Source: a virus. From it: DNA of 64,000 nucleotides. Below are positions 20,701-29,032 of this stretch, piece by piece (the stretch's first letter is position 1; each line of letters begins with the position of its first letter). The stretch covers positions 1-64,000 of IMG/VR virus record IMGVR_UViG_3300035698_011365; one strand, written 5' to 3'. Under the pieces are notes generated by a model. It did no database searches. It was not told the DNA's origin and saw only the letters and a list, made by a program, of their open reading frames with translations. Position numbers and translations under genes: made by a program.

Positions 20701-21393
20701 GAGATCGTTATTGATTATGGTACTGCAACTCTTGATGCAGACAATGTTATAAGCGCTAGCAGCGTTGAAATGGCGATAGAAATAGGGAATGCAACCCTAT
20801 CTACAAGTACAGTGTTCCTCGCAGCCACCAGCTTAGAGATAGATGTTGATATTGGTGATGCAGCTATAGTATTCCCACCTGTATTCTTATCTGTAGATGG
20901 TTTGAATATCCCAATTGTTGTTGGTAATGCTTCATTAACGCAGTCATTCCAAAATATAGATGCAACAGGTTTAGAAATAGACATTGTTGTAGGTAATGCA
21001 GACCTCACAATAGGTACAGCAATCCTTTCTGCGAGTAGTGTAGAGATTCCTATAGAGATTGGATCAATAACACTATCCGGAGCCCTTAATGTATCTGCCT
21101 CAAGTGTAGTAATTCCGATAGTTGTTGGTGATGCTGACATAGATTACCACACCTTCTTAGCAGCTACCGGTATTGAAATTCCTATTGTAGTCAGGGGCGG
21201 AAGACTCTTATCAGAATTAGCCGCTTCAGAAGACAGAGGTATTGAAATTGAAGCGATCGACAGGACTATAGAGATTGAATTAATGGATAGGACGATTGAA
21301 ATTGAGTCCTTGGATAGAACAATAGAGTATGATATTCAGGATAGGTGTATTGAAATACAATTACTGGATAGAACAATCAATATAGGAAAGTAA
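17746..21393 (+). CDS. Giant repetitive fibre/appendage protein, 1215 aa
   Basis: A 1,215-residue protein in three parts. Residues 1-590: beta-rich head, including lectin-like segments (PLYYSNIGMYSTSTNTSFAT). Residues about 592-1150: 25 tandem repeats of about 23 residues with consensus S(V/L)EIPIVVGDATLTLGxxxLSAS. Residues 1163-1215: six 9-residue repeats of DRTIEIExx. Such repeats would stack into a long beta-solenoid or beta-prism stalk. There is no cysteine in the repeats and almost no charge. The position next to the beta-helix protein and terminase fits an N4 appendage gene, but the length and repeat are unlike N4 gp65/gp66. Confidence 0.7.
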   Translation: MAILGRWTAGTTTLDPTTSWAAPASLFTTQARNDSSTYTYTAATSLIALPTPVVADGYLLRASFEYEDTSNGRLNPVGRFIQASGTGNFVSQTVSGYNRDTSEDRSYVQVTAVVDSPSDGATFQFQWKRDSDAPTGGTVDSVIEIIPLYYSNIGMYSTSTNTSFATITKTQVPVTSVYQSDTAAIEVSGGVVTIKSDNKKYLIIGGVYGEGYADGSRTQRLMGLEYDGVFDHSTKGYMYCRNSANAMNGALCWDIKERVTTDIAIELQAWCADSQTYASDNGASDNLGQAPTLSAHSLVVIELNDDAEAFKTYDSTGLQNAASLTDLNVVRDTSFADAASFVKSSNTGMNCEVSMDGFFGGTVYNARYSTTGLRETVKTHITVDGVEDVTTKDGSYSRGLQSTTSTYAGGSNPGGFIAITADEDVGISHQRITGGEAGTGRTGAGAVGLWGLNLDTLEDAGGGGPQTLNATGFAVPLLFGTATITVATDVEMVLGSATPGGTTSRLTGLTGTFSGGRIEETAAQNPSTTTVDVASDGHREDVWSIQFTGNAEAGADYEFRALYGADLVPDTVTNTPTVTNAAATDQDLSSTSLAISIAVGTATLSVGSVSLAASSISIPIVIGSGTLTEGAVSLASSSAAIPIAIGDASLSTGVLALSSSSVISPIAVGDASLTLGAVNLSATSLEIPIVMGDASAVYGALSISATSIDINISIGDGGLTVSGGVELTTSSLLIPITVGTGNIYAAPQNLSSSSVLIPISIGTADYTLGTTSLSSSSLTIPIAMGDGSITVGGVNLSGSSETIPIVVGDGSIDLGTTILNTSSVEIPIAVGGAAIAAGDGVLNAFSVTQVITVGDATLVQGDNTLSATSVTMDINIGDATLSSSLTLSATSVEIPIVFGSAALDLGDGSLNASSVTIDVSMGDATISATPISISGATSLEIPIIPGDANINLGTLGLVASSADISVEVGNAGITVGAVTLSAASAEIVIDYGTATLDADNVISASSVEMAIEIGNATLSTSTVFLAATSLEIDVDIGDAAIVFPPVFLSVDGLNIPIVVGNASLTQSFQNIDATGLEIDIVVGNADLTIGTAILSASSVEIPIEIGSITLSGALNVSASSVVIPIVVGDADIDYHTFLAATGIEIPIVVRGGRLLSELAASEDRGIEIEAIDRTIEIELMDRTIEIESLDRTIEYDIQDRCIEIQLLDRTINIGK
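19519..21200 (+). repeat. 25 tandem 69-bp units coding 23-residue beta repeats
   Basis: Every unit encodes S-hydrophobic-E-I-P-I-V-V-G-D-A-x-L followed by about ten variable residues and LSAS/T. Identity is high at protein level (the EIPI and VGD/VGN cores) but the DNA is diverged by silent changes, so the array is old and kept by selection rather than freshly amplified. Units vary by one residue (22-24). Confidence 0.8.
21232..21390 (+). repeat. Six 27-bp units coding 9-residue DRTIEIE repeats
   Basis: Units read DRGIEIEAI, DRTIEIELM, DRTIEIESL, DRTIEYDIQ, DRCIEIQLL, DRTINIGK. They form the extreme C-terminus of the giant fibre. Strict D-R at the start of each unit and alternating I/E suggests a charged beta-ladder, perhaps the docking point for the following small protein. 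Confidence 0.8.
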
Positions 21394-21394
21394 T

Positions 21395-21715
21395 ATGAAG
21401 AAAACATGGAAGACTACGTTAGATCATGAGGGTGATCATACCTATAAAATAGATTTCAGTAAAGAAATGACGAATTTAGGACACACCCTACAATCAGTAG
21501 CGTTAACATTAAGCACAGCAGCAACTGCTGCAGGGCTTGTGGTCTCTTCAGAAAATATTGTAGGTGATGTCTATTACTGTAAATTCAGTATTCCGAATGT
21601 GTCTAATCAAGACTTTAGTTCAAAAGGACAGACCTTAGATATGGAAGTGATTTACACCTCTAGTGGGGGTGAGGTAGATGCATTTACTGCATCAATCCAT
21701 ATTAAAGATAAATAA
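21395..21715 (+). CDS. Small beta-sandwich protein following the fibre
   Basis: A 106-residue beta-rich protein beginning MKKTWKTTLDHEGDHTYKID and ending VDAFTASIHIKDK, with alternating strands (SVALTLSTAATAAGLVVSSE) as in an Ig-like domain. Its ATG is 1 bp after the fibre stop, so the two are coupled. Likely a fibre chaperone, cap or attachment protein; function inferred from position. Confidence 0.6.
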   Translation: MKKTWKTTLDHEGDHTYKIDFSKEMTNLGHTLQSVALTLSTAATAAGLVVSSENIVGDVYYCKFSIPNVSNQDFSSKGQTLDMEVIYTSSGGEVDAFTASIHIKDK

Positions 21716-21770
21716 TTAATTGATTTTAACTATATAAAGCCTATATACTAAATTCTTTTAAAGGAATGGT

Positions 21771-22490
21771 ATGTCTACATTATTATCTGAAGAGCAGTTT
21801 ATTAAGGTGCTCCCCCCTAAGATGAGAAAGTCTGTTAACCCGGGTTTAATGAAAGCCATTAACGGAGTTATTAGTGATCCAACTATAAGGGATTCTTTCA
21901 GAGAAAACTTATTAAGCTATACGAGTGTTATGGCTGACGGTAAGTTTAAAATGCCACAGTATTTAGAAGCCGTGCATTATGTCAGTTATAAATTATTTGG
22001 TTCAAGCAATATAGAGGCTTACTGTAAAACCTTTCCAGACAGATATCAAAGATTCTTAGATAACGGTGTAACTGATAAAGCTATATCCAGTTATGTTAAC
22101 GCTTATAATAATGGTAAGCTTGTTAATCTTATTATGGAACAGACCATGGTTCCTACTTATATTCTTAATGCGGATATATACCAAAAAGCTATTAATACCC
22201 AAGCAGAATTAATGACCACAGCTAATTCAGAGAAAGTTAGATCTGATGCGGCAAACAGCTTGCTTACTCATTTGAAGGCACCAGAGAATACTAAGGTAGA
22301 ACTGGATGTCACAATCAAAGAAGACAAGTCAATTACTGATTTGCGTAAGACCACAATGGAATTAGTGGCCAAGCAGAGAGAGCTCATTAAAAATGGGGAT
22401 ATGAACGCTAAAGAAATAGCTCATTCTAAGCTATTGGTTCAAAATGATGCTGGAGAGTACGAGGAGAGCATGATTGACGTATCCCCTTAG
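21771..22490 (+). CDS. Putative terminase small subunit (N4 gp69-like position)
   Basis: A 239-residue, largely helical protein immediately before and overlapping the large terminase by 17 bp. Features: PPKMRKSVNPGLMKAINGVI at the N-terminus, central IEAYCKTFPDRYQRFLDNGV, a long C-terminal coiled region with DLRKTTMELVAKQRELIKNG. In N4 the gene next to the large terminase is gp69, suggested to be the small subunit. The role (DNA recognition for packaging) is inferred from order and helical character. Confidence 0.6.
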   Translation: MSTLLSEEQFIKVLPPKMRKSVNPGLMKAINGVISDPTIRDSFRENLLSYTSVMADGKFKMPQYLEAVHYVSYKLFGSSNIEAYCKTFPDRYQRFLDNGVTDKAISSYVNAYNNGKLVNLIMEQTMVPTYILNADIYQKAINTQAELMTTANSEKVRSDAANSLLTHLKAPENTKVELDVTIKEDKSITDLRKTTMELVAKQRELIKNGDMNAKEIAHSKLLVQNDAGEYEESMIDVSP

Positions 22491-24093
22491 TATTGAAACA
22501 GATCGTGATGATGATCATGTAAAAACTGTTGAAGAGCATGTTAATAGTATTGCTTATGGAACAGACGGAAACTATATCCCTAGCGACTTTGCACTAGAGT
22601 TTATCACATTTATTAAATTAGTGAATGGTGAGGCCGGGGAAGAGAACTTAACACCTGTATTACATTATAGAATGTTGGATCAAGTAAGAGGCAAGAGGAA
22701 GAACATCGTAAATATGTTGTTTCGTGGCGCCGCTAAGACTACTTTGTTGGGCGAATATCTGTTTTTATACTTGGGAGTTTATGGTTCTCTTCCCGACTTT
22801 GGTAAGATAGAGCTTGCTCTCTACGTATCTGACAGCATCGAAAACGGTGTTAAGAATATGCGTAAAAACTTAGAGTATCGCTGGGAGAATAGTGACTTCC
22901 TAAAAGAATATATACCACATACAAGGTTTACTGATGTCAGATGGGAATTTAAAAACAAAGCGGGCAATATATTTGTTGTCAAAGGATATGGAGCGAAAAC
23001 TGGTGTACGGGGAAGTAAAGAAATGGGTGTTCGCCCTGTGCTTGCTGTCTTGGATGACTTGGTTTCTGATGAAGACGCTAGATCGCCTACAGTTATTGCC
23101 TCTATAGAAGATACAGTCTACAAAGCTATCGACTATGCGATGCATCCTACCAAATCCAAAGTGATATGGTCAGGTACCCCCTTCAACTCAAAAGATCCAC
23201 TATACAAAGCGGTTGAGTCTGGTGCTTGGCACGTTAATGTGTACCCAGTGTGTGAGAACTTTCCTTGTTCTGAAGAAGACTTCAGAGGTGCGTGGGAAGA
23301 TCGCTTCACATATGAGTATGTTAAAGAGAAATATGATAAAGCTTTCAAGGCAGGTAAGATTGATACATTCAATCAGGAGCTTATGCTTCGAATTATGTCT
23401 GATGAAGATAGATTAGTCCAAGATACAGACATATCATGGTATTTACGTAAGACTGTTCTTGAAAATAAGAGCAGATTCAACTTTTACATCACCACTGACT
23501 TTGCTACGAGTGAGAAAACCTCTGCAGACTTTAGTGTGATATCAGTATGGGCTTATAATAATGTTGGTTCATGGCTCTGGGTGGATGGAATCTGCGCAAA
23601 GCAGCTTATGGATAAGAATGTTAATGATTTATTCAGATTGGCTCAGATCTACTCCCCTCAACAGGTAGGTGTAGAGGTATCAGGACAACAGGGGGGCTTT
23701 ATTCCTTGGATCCAAAGAGAAATGATGACACGTAATCAATACTTCACGTTGGCAAGCGAGAATAACAATAATAAGCCGGGAATTAGACCTAATACTAACA
23801 AGATGGAGCGTTTTAATGTTATGCTCCCTATGTTCAAGCAAAATAAGGTCTATTTCCCTGAAGAACGTAAAACCAGTCCTGAAATGGTTGAATGTATGAC
23901 TGAACTCTCCCTAGCAGCCAAGGGAGGCTTCAAGAGTAAGCATGATGACTTTATTGATACAATTGCTATGCTCGGTGTACTTAGTCCATGGAAACCTACT
24001 CAAGCAGGGGATATGCATGATAAAGATAATACGGGTTTGTGGGACATTGAAGTAGAAGAATCAAAAAACAGCTTGGGTTCTTATATAGTTTAG
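22474..24093 (+). CDS. Terminase large subunit (N4 gp68-like)
   Basis: A 539-residue packaging motor. ATPase: Walker A NMLFRGAAKTTL (about residue 83), Walker B VLAVLDDLVSDED (about 189-201). Nuclease (RNase H-like): FYITTDFATSEK (Asp near 341) and the late acid pair HDDFIDT (about 488-494). Length fits N4 gp68. The start I accept is a TTG (TTGACGTAT) 9 nt after GGAG; there is no closer ATG before SIETDRDDD. Cuts and pumps genomic DNA into the capsid through the portal. Confidence 0.88.
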   Translation: MTYPLSIETDRDDDHVKTVEEHVNSIAYGTDGNYIPSDFALEFITFIKLVNGEAGEENLTPVLHYRMLDQVRGKRKNIVNMLFRGAAKTTLLGEYLFLYLGVYGSLPDFGKIELALYVSDSIENGVKNMRKNLEYRWENSDFLKEYIPHTRFTDVRWEFKNKAGNIFVVKGYGAKTGVRGSKEMGVRPVLAVLDDLVSDEDARSPTVIASIEDTVYKAIDYAMHPTKSKVIWSGTPFNSKDPLYKAVESGAWHVNVYPVCENFPCSEEDFRGAWEDRFTYEYVKEKYDKAFKAGKIDTFNQELMLRIMSDEDRLVQDTDISWYLRKTVLENKSRFNFYITTDFATSEKTSADFSVISVWAYNNVGSWLWVDGICAKQLMDKNVNDLFRLAQIYSPQQVGVEVSGQQGGFIPWIQREMMTRNQYFTLASENNNNKPGIRPNTNKMERFNVMLPMFKQNKVYFPEERKTSPEMVECMTELSLAAKGGFKSKHDDFIDTIAMLGVLSPWKPTQAGDMHDKDNTGLWDIEVEESKNSLGSYIV

Positions 24094-24135
24094 AGTAATA
24101 ATTACTGATTAAATATTTAAGCAGAGGATTCAATC

Positions 24136-24837
24136 ATGCTACTTTCAGAAATCTTTGACCAGCTAACGTATGGTGAATTAAAGCAACTAGATATGGGTGG
24201 TGATGATGGTGGAGCTATAGATCAGAAAGATTATCCTCAAGTTGTTGCGCATGTTAACCTAGGTTTAACAGAACTCTATAAACGATTTCCTATTAAAATG
24301 AGAACAGTAACAATTGAACAAGATGCTTCTATTGGGACTTACTTTTTAGATTCTACTTTTTCTGCGGTGGATGGAACAGCAAGCACCCTGTATCTAATAG
24401 ATACTGTTGCTGATCGGTTTATAGATAATGTTTTAAAAGTAGAGAAAATCCGAGATGTAGACGGAGATCTACTGGATTTTAATGATGCTAACAGTATTAC
24501 CTCCATTAATACTTATGATTATAATGCGATATCTATTCCTAACCCAGTTACCGGTACATTCATTAGTGTAGAGTACCGTGCAGATCATGATCCAATTTCA
24601 CCAATTGAATTAGATCCAACAACTGTAGAAGTGAAGCTACCAAGAAGTCTACTTGCAAGCTTACTTCAGTATGTAGGCTATAGGGCGTATGCTACGACTC
24701 CACCTATTGATGGAGTTGACAGATCAGGGCAATATCTAGCTAAATTTGAGGCTGGACTCACAAAACTTGTTAACCTTGATCTTATCAACGATGTTGAGAA
24801 AGAGAATCAGAAGCTGTGGAATAATGGATGGCCGTAA
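24136..24837 (+). CDS. Tail/head-tail connector protein (N4 gp67-like)
   Basis: A 233-residue protein. MLLSEIFDQLTYGELKQLDM and NLGLTELYKRFPIKMRTVTI are typical of the virion protein found next to the terminase in N4-like phages (N4 gp67) and resemble podovirus tube adaptors. Mixed alpha/beta; the last 10 bp overlap the fibre gene. Likely joins the portal to the tail. Confidence 0.75.
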   Translation: MLLSEIFDQLTYGELKQLDMGGDDGGAIDQKDYPQVVAHVNLGLTELYKRFPIKMRTVTIEQDASIGTYFLDSTFSAVDGTASTLYLIDTVADRFIDNVLKVEKIRDVDGDLLDFNDANSITSINTYDYNAISIPNPVTGTFISVEYRADHDPISPIELDPTTVEVKLPRSLLASLLQYVGYRAYATTPPIDGVDRSGQYLAKFEAGLTKLVNLDLINDVEKENQKLWNNGWP

Positions 24838-27800
24838 CCCCTAAAACCTCCAACGTCGGAGGTGTTCAAATACATGTTGATGCTGCCTATAATAATATTA
24901 AACAGGTAGCAGATAACCTAGAAGCATTACTAGCCTTAGAAAACTACTTCAGTAATATGAATGGAATTTATCTAGGGGAGTTTGCTTCTGCTCCTTCATT
25001 GAGAGGAGATACAACTGCTCTGCAGAATGGTGATCATTATTTTAATACTGATAACACCATTATGTACACTTATTTAGATTCTGCTTGGATTTATAGTCCG
25101 GTGTTTTACACACAAGCTGCTTTAAACACTGCAGTAGGAGCAGGCCCCTTTCATACTTGGGTTGCTTATGCAGATGATAACATCGGTACCGGTATATCAG
25201 AACAACCGGGAAGTAGAGAATATATAGGTTTTGCTTTAGGTAATTCAGTTGCTGCAGTTAGTATTTTAGATCCAGATATATTTAATTGGTCTAAGATCAC
25301 CGGAGCTGACGGCATTGATGGTGTCGACGGCGCTGACGGTGCGCAAGGAATCCAAGGCGACGCAGGAGCCGCTGGGTTAGATGGAGCAGACGGAAGTGAC
25401 GGAGCTAAAGGTGATCAGGGTGATCAAGGAATAAAAGGTGATACTGGAGACACGGGGGCTACCGGAGCCGCAGGCGGAACCGGTGCAACCGGTTCGCCGG
25501 GTATAACAGGAGATACGGGCCCTAAAGGGGATATCGGCTTAACTGGTTCTACTGGTTTAACAGGCCCTGCCGGAACTGATGGAGCTGATGGAGCAACAGG
25601 GCCTGCGGGTTCTGCAGGTGCTAAAGGTGATAAAGGTGATACTGGGTCTCAAGGAATCACTGGTGCAACAGGTCTCACAGGAGATAACGGAATTCCAGGG
25701 ACTGCAGGCTTAAGCGGAATAGCTGGCCCTGCAGGAGCAACAGGTTCTAAGGGAGACAAAGGTGACACAGGGTTAACTGGGTCTACTGGTGCAGCAGGGA
25801 TCGATGGAATAGACGGATCTGATGGCACAAATGGAACTAATGGAAGTACAGGAGCTACAGGAGCTACAGGTACTACTGGCCCAACTGGGGCTAAAGGAGA
25901 TACCGGAAGTACTGGTGCTACTGGTGCTGGAGGTTCAACTGGAGCTCAAGGCCCTCAAGGAATTCAGGGATTAACTGGAGATACCGGAGCCCAAGGAATT
26001 AAGGGAGATAAAGGAGACACTGGTGATGCAGGAGCAGATGGTTCTGATGGAAATGTAGTTATACAAACTCCTGTAGAACCTTCAAGTATATCTGTATATC
26101 CTTTAAGCGAATCTATAAGAATTACATGGTCTGTACCTAATTACTCAGGGCACTGGTACACTAAAATATACAGAACCACATGGGATGGCATTACTCCCCC
26201 GACTTTTGATGAAGGAGACTTCCTGCAGTCAGTACAGGGAGATTACTTTGACTACGCCGTAACTCCGGATACTGATTATTATTATTGGCTTAAACATGTT
26301 AATTTAGATGGAACAGAGTCTACTGTAAGTGGGGGCAACGGAACCAAAACACTAATAGGTGTCTCAGATGATATTGATTGGGTCACTCTATCTAATTTAG
26401 ATGCAGTTTTAGAAGCTAGATTAAATCAAATAGATACAACATTGATTGATGGTGAAGCAGGCTTATTAGGGGCTATGGCAGCTATAAGAGGTGAATATGA
26501 TATTCTTGACGCTGCTTTTGCTGATGTTGAGGATGATTTGATAGATGCATCAACAGGGTTATATAAACAGTTCAGTGATCTAAGTGAAGCTTATACCATT
26601 ACCGCAGGAGTTGTCGGAGACAACAGTGCCGGACTTGTTTTTGATGTAGGAGCTCAAGGAGCTCACTTCTTCTTTAAAACCAATGTGAATGGGCATATAG
26701 CAGGTTATGGGTTATCTAATACACTTAACGAAGAGGGTAATGCTACAGCTCAATTTGCTGTTTTAGCTGATGAGTTTATAGTAGCGCACCCAGATAATAC
26801 AGAGACTGTTCCATTTTATATATCTGGAGGAGTAACATATCTTACTGAAGCCTTTGTTAAAGAGTTAACTGCTAATAAAATAATTGCAGGTACTGTAGCC
26901 GCAAGCCAAATATATATTGGATCAGATCTCTTTGAACTTAAGGGAGATGTGAACTCTGAATCTAAAGGTGCGTTAATTATTCAGAATGTGGCCAAGACTA
27001 CTGAGTTAGTTAGATTGGGTTATTCTGCAGATGGGGCCAGTGTAGGTCTCTTCTTAAAAGATCATGCCGGTACAGATATTTTCACCGCAGGTACGACACT
27101 CGCAGGAGATATGTTAAACTCCGGAACGATATGGGCTGATGTATCAGGCACAACTGATGCTCCAGATGATAACGCTACAAGAGATGTTTACCAAGGTAAC
27201 TATGATGCTGGAACAGCATATATTGTAGGCGACACTGTTTTAGAGTCTGGTAACATATATAGAAATATTTTAGCCTCGACAGGTAATACACCGCCTAATG
27301 GGACATACTGGACGCTATTTATTACAGGTGGATTATTTAAAGATATTAAGTTTAAAGCAAGCGCCGCTGTACCAAGCACTCCTACAGGTGCTTCTCCGGT
27401 TGACTGGACAGATCATGTACCAGCAACAGGCGGAACAGTGTTCCAGTCATTCGCCCTTAAAGATCAAAATGGTTCTGTTATCGGGGCTTGGTCAACACCT
27501 ACAGTATATATTGGTAGATTTAAGGGTGCGTACAGTGGTGGTACGGATTATTTCTTAGGAGACAGTGTAACGCAAGGAGGCTCGACATATATTTGTTTAG
27601 ATGAAACTACTGATGGTATCTCTGGACAAGCCCCACCAACGGGAGCAGGAAGTAATACATATTGGGATCCTTTAGCTATTAAAGGCGATCAAGGTGATGA
27701 GCCAACGACATTTAATGAAACATTAACATGGTCTTCAGGAGCAAACCTAAATCTGAGAGATCAAGCAGATATTCTTGGTTATGATGGTGTCGGTGATGCA

Positions 27801-28451
27801 ACATTTGCAGTAACAGTATCTGCAGACATTATATCAAGTACCACTGCTAGTGCTGCTATTGATACAGGAAGCTGGCCGGGAGTTACTCTTGATCTTGATA
27901 TTATCGTAAATTCCGGTGTCGTTGTAAGAGGACGAGGGGGTAACGGGGGTGCGGGTGGTAATGGAGATATTACAGGTAATGGTGGTGGAGCTGGTGGTAT
28001 CGGTATCAAACTTAACGAAGATTGTAATATTTCTCTTGGTTCTACAGCTCGTGTCTCCGGTGGAGCAGGAGGAGGCGGCGGCGGAGGTGGTTATGAAGAT
28101 CCTGAAGGTGCTGGTGTTGGTTATGGTGGCGGAGGAGGAGGAGGTTGGCCTCTAGGAGCTGCAGGTAATGGCCCGGGAAGTGCTACTAACGGTACAGCAG
28201 GTACTGCAACAGAAGGCGGTGCTAATGGTACTGGCTTTAATTTCGGTGGTAATGGTGGTGCAGGTGGTGACAGAATATCCACATACAGCCCTGAAGCAGG
28301 AACAAATGGTGTAACAGGAGCAGCAGGTGATCCGAACACCAATAGCGGCGGGCCGGGAGGCGCTGAAGGTGACGCTATTGATAAAAATGGGTATTCGTGT
28401 ACTATATCCGGTGCAGGCTCATCAAATACATATGATGTAGTTTCAACTTAA
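24828..28451 (+). CDS. Mosaic collagen-like tail fibre with lambda J-like and polyglycine adhesin domains
   Basis: A 1,207-residue fibre. Order: N-terminal attachment domain (1-160); collagen Gly-X-Y tract (about 160-410, GAKGDQGDQGIKGDTGDTGA); fibronectin-III-like domain (about 418-510, SISVYPLSESIRITWSV); a region matching the central domain of lambda host-specificity protein J (DUF1983; about 520-725, with HIAGYGLSNTLNEEG then ADEFIVAHPDN); two chitin-binding-like modules (about 771-831, 895-960: YDAGTAYIVGDTVLESGNIY); and a glycine-rich C-terminus (about 1030-1200, GGNGGAGG and GGGGGGG runs) like the polyglycine-II adhesin tips of T-even gp38. Receptor-binding fibre with a siphophage-derived middle. 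Confidence 0.75.
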   Translation: MAVTPKTSNVGGVQIHVDAAYNNIKQVADNLEALLALENYFSNMNGIYLGEFASAPSLRGDTTALQNGDHYFNTDNTIMYTYLDSAWIYSPVFYTQAALNTAVGAGPFHTWVAYADDNIGTGISEQPGSREYIGFALGNSVAAVSILDPDIFNWSKITGADGIDGVDGADGAQGIQGDAGAAGLDGADGSDGAKGDQGDQGIKGDTGDTGATGAAGGTGATGSPGITGDTGPKGDIGLTGSTGLTGPAGTDGADGATGPAGSAGAKGDKGDTGSQGITGATGLTGDNGIPGTAGLSGIAGPAGATGSKGDKGDTGLTGSTGAAGIDGIDGSDGTNGTNGSTGATGATGTTGPTGAKGDTGSTGATGAGGSTGAQGPQGIQGLTGDTGAQGIKGDKGDTGDAGADGSDGNVVIQTPVEPSSISVYPLSESIRITWSVPNYSGHWYTKIYRTTWDGITPPTFDEGDFLQSVQGDYFDYAVTPDTDYYYWLKHVNLDGTESTVSGGNGTKTLIGVSDDIDWVTLSNLDAVLEARLNQIDTTLIDGEAGLLGAMAAIRGEYDILDAAFADVEDDLIDASTGLYKQFSDLSEAYTITAGVVGDNSAGLVFDVGAQGAHFFFKTNVNGHIAGYGLSNTLNEEGNATAQFAVLADEFIVAHPDNTETVPFYISGGVTYLTEAFVKELTANKIIAGTVAASQIYIGSDLFELKGDVNSESKGALIIQNVAKTTELVRLGYSADGASVGLFLKDHAGTDIFTAGTTLAGDMLNSGTIWADVSGTTDAPDDNATRDVYQGNYDAGTAYIVGDTVLESGNIYRNILASTGNTPPNGTYWTLFITGGLFKDIKFKASAAVPSTPTGASPVDWTDHVPATGGTVFQSFALKDQNGSVIGAWSTPTVYIGRFKGAYSGGTDYFLGDSVTQGGSTYICLDETTDGISGQAPPTGAGSNTYWDPLAIKGDQGDEPTTFNETLTWSSGANLNLRDQADILGYDGVGDATFAVTVSADIISSTTASAAIDTGSWPGVTLDLDIIVNSGVVVRGRGGNGGAGGNGDITGNGGGAGGIGIKLNEDCNISLGSTARVSGGAGGGGGGGGYEDPEGAGVGYGGGGGGGWPLGAAGNGPGSATNGTAGTATEGGANGTGFNFGGNGGAGGDRISTYSPEAGTNGVTGAAGDPNTNSGGPGGAEGDAIDKNGYSCTISGAGSSNTYDVVST

Positions 28452-28468
28452 CAACTTAAGGGTACAAT

Positions 28469-28879
28469 ATGACTGATAAGAAAAAGAAGATAATTAAAAA
28501 AACTCCTGCTAAAAAAGCAGCAGTTAAGAAAACTAAACCTAAGAAAGTAGGCCTACCTAAGCCAGTGATGAAACCAAAGAACATTGGTAAAGTAGCTGGA
28601 GTTAAGAAACCGGTTAAGAAGCCAGTTACTAAACCTACAGTAAAAAAAGCCGCACCTAAACCTAAAGCGGCTGTTAAACCTAAACCAGCACCTAAGCAGG
28701 TTTATAAACCAGTAGCTCCTACAGCTACTCCTATAATCGAGGAGAAGACCGTGAAGAGTAATAAAAAAGTAATCTTTTTAGTAGCCGGACTAGCACTACT
28801 AATTGCAGTGTTCCTAGTGGTTCGCTCTACTGATGACGATGTCATTGATAACAGTTCCATTGCTGAAGGCGATCTTTAA
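28469..28879 (+). CDS. Histone-H1-like lysine/alanine/proline-rich protein with a C-terminal membrane anchor
   Basis: A 136-residue protein: about 90 residues of Lys-Ala-Pro repeats (KKTPAKKAAVKKTKPKK; KPVKKPVTKPTVKKAAPKPK) as in bacterial H1-like proteins, then EEKTVKSNKKVIFLVAGLAL, a transmembrane helix (about residues 98-118), and an acidic tail (STDDDVIDNSSIAEGD). A basic tail of this kind would bind nucleic acid, lipid A or peptidoglycan polymers. Tethering it to a membrane is unusual. Coupled to the lipoprotein gene that follows. Confidence 0.6.
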   Translation: MTDKKKKIIKKTPAKKAAVKKTKPKKVGLPKPVMKPKNIGKVAGVKKPVKKPVTKPTVKKAAPKPKAAVKPKPAPKQVYKPVAPTATPIIEEKTVKSNKKVIFLVAGLALLIAVFLVVRSTDDDVIDNSSIAEGDL

Positions 28880-29028
28880 TGAAAAGCCTTCTGGTAATAT
28901 GCTGTTTAGCTTTATCAGCGTGTGGAGGAGGTAATACTCCTCCTACCGATAAAGGCTTGAGTATTCCGTCTGGTAAGGCTTTCTGTGAAGATTACCCTGA
29001 CCACGAATTCTGTAATTTAGAGGAATAG
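28879..29028 (+). CDS. Small lipoprotein, 49 aa
   Basis: MKSLLVICCLALSACGGGNT: a lipoprotein signal with lipobox LSAC, so C15 is the lipidation site. The mature part has two more cysteines (AFCEDYPDHEFC) that could form a disulphide in the periplasm. Its ATG overlaps the previous TAA (TAATG). Small phage lipoproteins can serve as superinfection-exclusion factors or outer-membrane spanins; a separate o-spanin candidate lies at 31140, so exclusion is the better guess. Confidence 0.65.
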   Translation: MKSLLVICCLALSACGGGNTPPTDKGLSIPSGKAFCEDYPDHEFCNLEE

Positions 29029-29032
29029 GATC

